The notes under the pieces are model-generated. The model searched no databases. It had not been told where the DNA came from and saw only the letters and a program-made list of their open reading frames with translations. Source: Streptomyces sp. Ru72 (lineage in GTDB: Bacteria; Actinomycetota; Actinomycetes; Streptomycetales; Streptomycetaceae). From it: 35,352 nt of DNA. The translations under genes and the position numbers were made by a program. Positions within the stretch are counted from its first letter, which is position 1, and each line of letters starts with the position of its first letter. The stretch spans positions 1 through 35,352 of the forward strand of contig NZ_PQSR01000080.1 in the NCBI RefSeq assembly GCF_002920635.1, given 5' to 3'. Of the stretch, positions 31,856 through 35,352 are shown one piece after another.

Positions 31856-33322
31856 TCAGCCGTCGGCCGCAGTCCTGCCGCGACTCAGCCCGGCTGCGGC
31901 CACGCCCAGGGCCAGGACGGCTGGAACGGTCAACTCCAGCCACAGGGCGGTGCTCCGCTCGCCGCCGATGAGCGTGGTGAAGTTCGCCACGATCAGCCAG
32001 ATCGCTCCGACGAGGCCGAGTGCGCCCAGTGTCGGGGCGATCAGCGTGTTCCAGGGGCGCGTGTCCAGGCGCTCGCGGCGGAAGAAGGCGATCACGGAGA
32101 GGGAGGTCAGCAGGTAGAGCAGCATGATCCCGAGCACGGCGACACCGCTGCCCCAGGAGAACAGCGTGAGCACCGGGTCCTTGCCGGCCAGCGCGAAGGG
32201 GGCGACCAGCAGGACGGCGACGACCGTCTGGACGCAGCCCGCCACAGCAGGCGAGTGGCGGCGGTTGATCGAGGACAGCGTGCGGGGCAGCAGTCCATCG
32301 CGGCTGAGCGAGAACAGGTAGCGGTTGGCGGAGTTGTGGAAGGCAAGGATGCCGGCGAAGAGGGAGGTGGCCAGCAGGAGGGGCAGGACGTCGTTGATCC
32401 AGGTACCGAACAGGTCGGCGATCGGTGCGAAGACGAAGCTCGTGGCGTCACCGCTCTGCAGCGCCTTCCCCGCGGCCTCGGTCGCCTTCGAGGCACCGTA
32501 GAAGGAGACCAGCATCCAGGTGGTGAAGGCGAAGAAGCCGGTGACGAGGGCGACGGCCAGATAGGTGGCCCGCGGGACCGTCTTACGGGGTTCGCGGGCC
32601 TCCTCACCGTAGATCGCGGTGGCCTCGAAGCCGACCATCGACGCCACCGCGAACATCAGCGCGGCACCCGGAGCTCCCTGGAAGGCCGCGCCCGGTGAGA
32701 ACGACTGCGTGAAGCCCAGCCCCTCCGGCCCGCCGCCCTTGAACAGGGTGACCAGTGCGAAGACGCTCAGGATGCTGAACTCCGCCAGCACGAAGACGGC
32801 CAGCACCTTGGCGCCCATCTCGATGCCCGCGGCTCCCAGGACCTGGACGATCGCCATGGTGGCCAGGGAGCACGCCCACCAGGGCACGTGCGTGCCCGCG
32901 TACTGGCTCAGCAGGCCGCTCACGGTCGCTCCGTACAAGCCGTACATCGCTGCTTGAATGGCGCAGTAGGCGAACAGCGCGACGCCGGCACTGCCGGTAC
33001 CAAGACGCGGGCCGAGGCCCTTGCCGATGTACATGTAGAAAGCGCCGGCGTCCACGACATGCCGGCCCATGGCCACGAATCCGACCGAGAACAGGAGGGT
33101 GATCACACCGGCCGCCACGTAGGCGGCAGGCGCTCCCGGACCGTTGCCGAGGGCGACGGCGATGGGGACGGCGCCCGCGACGCCGGTGAGCGGCGCCTGG
33201 GCGGAGAGGACGAAGAAAAGGATGCCCAGGACGCCGAGGGAGTTGGCCTTGAGCTTGCCTGCGGTGGAGACGTCGGGCGCGGTCTGGTTGCTGACCGCCG
33301 TCTGACTGTCCACTCGGATCAC
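31856..33322 (-). CDS. APC family amino acid/amine permease
   Basis: The 488-residue membrane protein has about 12 helices. Family text: LGVLGILFFVLSAQAPLTGV; FYMYIGKGLGPRLGTGSAGV; SMVGFEATAIYGEEAREPRK, the conserved loop of amino acid-polyamine-organocation permeases; FHNSANRYLFSLSRDGLLPR. It brings an amino acid or amine into the cell by cation symport or exchange. Together with the ALDH and gamma-glutamyl hydrolase next to it, a putrescine- or GABA-like substrate is likely, though not proven. GTG 33322 is the start with weak GGCAGG upstream. Site D and a minus-strand promoter (TTGTCA with ACTATG) lie just upstream. Confidence 0.9.
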   Translation of the reverse strand: MIRVDSQTAVSNQTAPDVSTAGKLKANSLGVLGILFFVLSAQAPLTGVAGAVPIAVALGNGPGAPAAYVAAGVITLLFSVGFVAMGRHVVDAGAFYMYIGKGLGPRLGTGSAGVALFAYCAIQAAMYGLYGATVSGLLSQYAGTHVPWWACSLATMAIVQVLGAAGIEMGAKVLAVFVLAEFSILSVFALVTLFKGGGPEGLGFTQSFSPGAAFQGAPGAALMFAVASMVGFEATAIYGEEAREPRKTVPRATYLAVALVTGFFAFTTWMLVSFYGASKATEAAGKALQSGDATSFVFAPIADLFGTWINDVLPLLLATSLFAGILAFHNSANRYLFSLSRDGLLPRTLSSINRRHSPAVAGCVQTVVAVLLVAPFALAGKDPVLTLFSWGSGVAVLGIMLLYLLTSLSVIAFFRRERLDTRPWNTLIAPTLGALGLVGAIWLIVANFTTLIGGERSTALWLELTVPAVLALGVAAAGLSRGRTAADG

Positions 33323-33344
33323 CTGCCAAAGAGGGAAGAGGAGT

Positions 33345-33362
33345 TCGTTTCAGGCCAAACGA
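33345..33362. promoter_or_regulatory. CCAAACGA-type operator, site D (best palindrome)
   Basis: TCGTTTCAGGCCAAACGA contains TCGTTT (33345-33350) and AAACGA (33357-33362), a perfect 6-bp inverted repeat with a 6-bp spacer. It lies between a putative minus-strand promoter and the APC permease start, as expected for a repressor site. Confidence 0.6.
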
Positions 33363-33465
33363 GTTGCCTCATAGTGGGCTGGAACTAGCCGTTTGACAAG
33401 GGGTTGGGGGCGGGATTCTCGCGGCACCCCCGGTTCCTCATGAGGCCGTAACCACGGGGAAACGA

Positions 33466-33499
33466 CCGAGGCCCTGGACACGGATGTTCACGGCCTCGG
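33466..33499. terminator. Candidate hairpin terminator after the TetR gene
   Basis: CCGAGGCC / GGCCTCGG form a perfect 8-bp stem with an 18-nt loop just beyond the stop of the minus-strand TetR gene (33517). The surrounding GGACAC / GTGTCC extends the structure. No U-tract is obvious. Confidence 0.45.
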
Positions 33500-33516
33500 A
33501 CGGTGTCCGGTCGGAG

Positions 33517-34173
33517 TCAGTCGTGCGGCTCGTCGTCGGCCTTCGCGCCGGTGCGCTGTCGGGCAGCGAGCAGCCGCAGCAGGGAGCGAAGCTCCTCGAT
33601 GGCGGCGTCGGTGGTCTCCGGGCCGCCGAAGACGAGCTGGTGCAGTACGAGGCCGTCGAGGGCGGCGAAGACGAGCCGGGTGAGCGGGCGGTCGGCGCTG
33701 TGGGGCACTATGCGCGACAGTTCGCGATGCGTGGCGTCGAAGTACTCGTCGTACAGCGCACGCAGGTGCGTCAGCAGTTCGGGGCGGCGCCGGGCCTCCA
33801 ACAGCAGCTCGTACTGGAAGGCCTGTATGTCCGGATCCGCGGTGACCATCTCCGACACGCCCGCTGAGAACTCGCCGACATTGCCGGTGGCCGGTTCGAG
33901 CGCGCTGGTGTTCAGCGAGGTACGGATCGCGTGCGCGAGCGCCTCCTCGATGAGAGCGTCCCGCGAGCCGAAGTGGTGCACGACAAGGCCGTGCGTGGTT
34001 CCTGCCTCCTCCGCAACCGCCCGGTACGTGAGCTTGCGCAGCCCGCCTCGGGCCACGACGCGCACGGCGGCGTTGGGCAGGGCCTCCCGGCCCTCCCCGT
34101 AGTTCATGCGCCTGCGCGGTGTGCGGCCTTCAGGAGTCTCGGCGGGTCCGGTCATGGCTGCGACTTCACCCAT
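33517..34173 (-). CDS. TetR family transcriptional regulator
   Basis: The 218-residue product starts at ATG 34173 with GGAGG 5-6 nt upstream; ATG 34155 is the alternative. The N-terminal helix-turn-helix is GLRKLTYRAVAEEAGTTHGL then VVHHFGSRDALIEEALAHAI; the C-terminal ligand domain contains TADPDIQAFQYELLLEARRR and LVFAALDGLVLHQLVFGGPE. The target is probably the adjacent APC permease or the truncated hydrolase next to it, but no operator of its own was identified. The stop is about 155 bp upstream of the CCAAACGA site of the permease. Confidence 0.88.
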   Translation of the reverse strand: MGEVAAMTGPAETPEGRTPRRRMNYGEGREALPNAAVRVVARGGLRKLTYRAVAEEAGTTHGLVVHHFGSRDALIEEALAHAIRTSLNTSALEPATGNVGEFSAGVSEMVTADPDIQAFQYELLLEARRRPELLTHLRALYDEYFDATHRELSRIVPHSADRPLTRLVFAALDGLVLHQLVFGGPETTDAAIEELRSLLRLLAARQRTGAKADDEPHD

Positions 34174-34309
34174 CCGCCTCCACGCCCAGGCGCGCGCCGG
34201 ACCGGCCCGGCATGCAGGCCGGCGCCGGATTGCGGTCGGCGCCTGCCGGAGCGCCGCACAGGGCCGCCTCCTCCGTCATGCCCGGTACGGCGCGGTCTGA
34301 TGGGCGGCA

Positions 34310-34762
34310 TCAGCGCCGGGGCGGGCGGATGCCACGGAACTCCCAGTCGCCGCCGAGCGCGGTGGACAGCACCTCCTCGGACTCGGTGGGCTGGGCACCG
34401 ACGTCGGTGCGGACGGGAGGGGCCGGTGACGATGTGGTTGGTGAGCCGGCCCAGCCCCTCCACCTCGACCTCGACGACGTCTCCGGGCTGGACGGGGCGG
34501 GAGTTGGCGGGGGTGCCCGACAGCAGGACGTCGCCGGGGTGGAGGGTGATGGTGCGGGCGATGTCGGCGACGAGGTAGTGCATGTCCCACGTCATCTCGT
34601 CCGTCGAGCCCTCCTGCACGACCTCGCCGTTGACGTGGGTGCGCAGGCGCTTGCCGTGGAAGTCCCAGTCGGTGACCAGGCCGGGGCCGAGGGGGCAGAG
34701 GGTGTCGGACCCCTTGACGCGGAGCATGGAGCCGGCATCGGTGTCGCGGAAGTCGTGCAGGC
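34310..34762 (-). pseudogene. Fumarylacetoacetate hydrolase-type enzyme, truncated and frameshifted
   Basis: The minus strand encodes YGLHDFRDTDAG-like text (DGLHDFRDTDAGSMLRVKGS), DTLCPLGPGLVTDWDFHGKR, LRTHVNGEVVQEGSTDEMTW and PANSRPVQPGDVVEVEVEGL, the C-terminal half of the FAH/HpaG group (aromatic ring-cleavage hydrolases/isomerases). After HIVTGPSRP the sense moves to another frame (VRTDVGAQPTESEEVLSTAL then GGDWEFRGIRPPRR, stop 34310). The N-terminal half is missing beyond about 34762. A single indel in a C-run near 34425 explains the shift. As it stands it cannot be active. Confidence 0.75.
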
Positions 34763-35352
34763 CGTCGGCTGGCGGCGCGCCCCTGAGACCAGCGGCGCCG
34801 TCTACACCGCCGGCCTGCGCGCCGATCCCGGGAACCATCTGCTGCGCACCCTGCGCCAGCTGCGTGACCTGGGCATCGGCGTCGTCACCGGCAACCATGA
34901 GTTCGACGGCGGCCTGACCGTGACAGCCGGGCTCGAACGAACTGCTCGGCGGGCCCGGTCTCGCGCTCGGGGCGATGACGCCCCTTGCCGCGGCCGTCGG
35001 CACGACGATCAATGCCGCGGCCGTCGACCCGACCGGGCCAAGCAGCCCCAGCGGCCGGAGAACGCTGCGATGTACCGCGCCGACCCGCGCCGAGGTGGTC
35101 CCGTGCCCCTGGTCCGTCGGTCTCGGCGATCACGCCGGGTGCGACGTAGAGGCGTATGGAGTCGTTCGGCCAGCGCCAGGGCTCCCACGGCACCGGAGTC
35201 AGCGCGGCTGTCAGCGTGTCGACGTGCTCGGCGGCCAGATCGGTGCCCAGGGCCTTGCAGAGGGCGTTCATCATGGCCTCATACAGGGCGAAAGAGAGAA
35301 ACCCCAGCCGACGCCCGGCTGGGGTTCCTCGATGCGGTGAGTATAGGTCAGC
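34763..35352. other. Right edge with fragments of unknown genes
   Basis: Plus strand at about 34775-34920 reads TSGAVYTAGLRADPGNHLLR then TLRQLRDLGIGVVTGNHEFD, a protein-like piece with a GNHEFD motif resembling that of metallophosphoesterases, without start or end. Minus strand from ATG 35274 reads MMNALCKALGTDLAAEHVDT, LTAALTPVPWEPWRWPNDSI and RLYVAPGVIAETDG, a plausible N-terminus of a hypothetical protein that degrades into low-quality text by about 35090. I do not call either as an intact gene. Confidence 0.35.
35300..35326. terminator. Strong hairpin near the right edge
   Basis: Perfect 11-bp inverted repeat AACCCCAGCCG / CGGCTGGGGTT with a 5-nt loop (ACGCC). Short tight stems like this usually end transcripts in either direction. 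It could end a gene outside the window or serve the fragment starting at 35274. Confidence 0.6.

Overview
The window is high-GC DNA with strong G/C bias at third codon positions, GTG starts and streptomycete-type regulators and hypothetical proteins. It most likely comes from a Streptomyces or close relative, from an accessory part of the genome such as a chromosome arm or large plasmid. No rRNA, tRNA, CRISPR array or phage structural gene was seen.

1-20.6 kb is a patchwork of small single-gene units and debris. Intact genes: a SUKH (SMI1/KNR4) protein, a cupin, a GNAT acetyltransferase, an isochorismatase-family hydrolase, a DUF6891 protein, a TetR regulator, an SDR oxidoreductase, a lipoprotein, a DUF4262 protein, a divergent MarR/SgcJ-like pair, a P-loop kinase-like protein and several small hypotheticals. 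Between them lie transposase and recombinase remnants (IS701, at least four IS5-type pieces, a Tn3-type transposase N-terminus, a serine recombinase tail, an IS21 IstB tail). Several non-mobile genes are broken by one or two frameshifts: a lipoprotein, an FG-GAP/I36 secreted protein and a hypothetical at 12.0-12.5 kb. Two genes, an MFS permease at 9.7-10.8 kb and a DUF7677-like gene at 19.2-19.6 kb, have their N-terminal coding segment on the opposite strand, which fits small in-place inversions.

20.6-34.2 kb is a mostly intact, Shine-Dalgarno-led metabolic island. A minus-strand operon encodes a ribose-type ABC importer (twin-arginine lipoprotein binding protein, double ATPase, permease) and a YtcJ-type amidohydrolase, divergent from a GAF-LuxR regulator. 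Next come an LLM-class flavin oxidoreductase divergent from a MarR regulator, an aldehyde dehydrogenase overlapping a gamma-glutamyl-GABA-hydrolase-like amidotransferase, an APC permease, and a TetR regulator. A related CCAAACGA-containing site lies upstream of four of these units, so the island is probably one regulon for uptake and breakdown of an amine- or amide-containing compound. The substrate is not known from sequence.

34.3-35.35 kb is debris again: a 5'-truncated, frameshifted fumarylacetoacetate-hydrolase-type gene, fragments on both strands, and a strong hairpin at the right edge.
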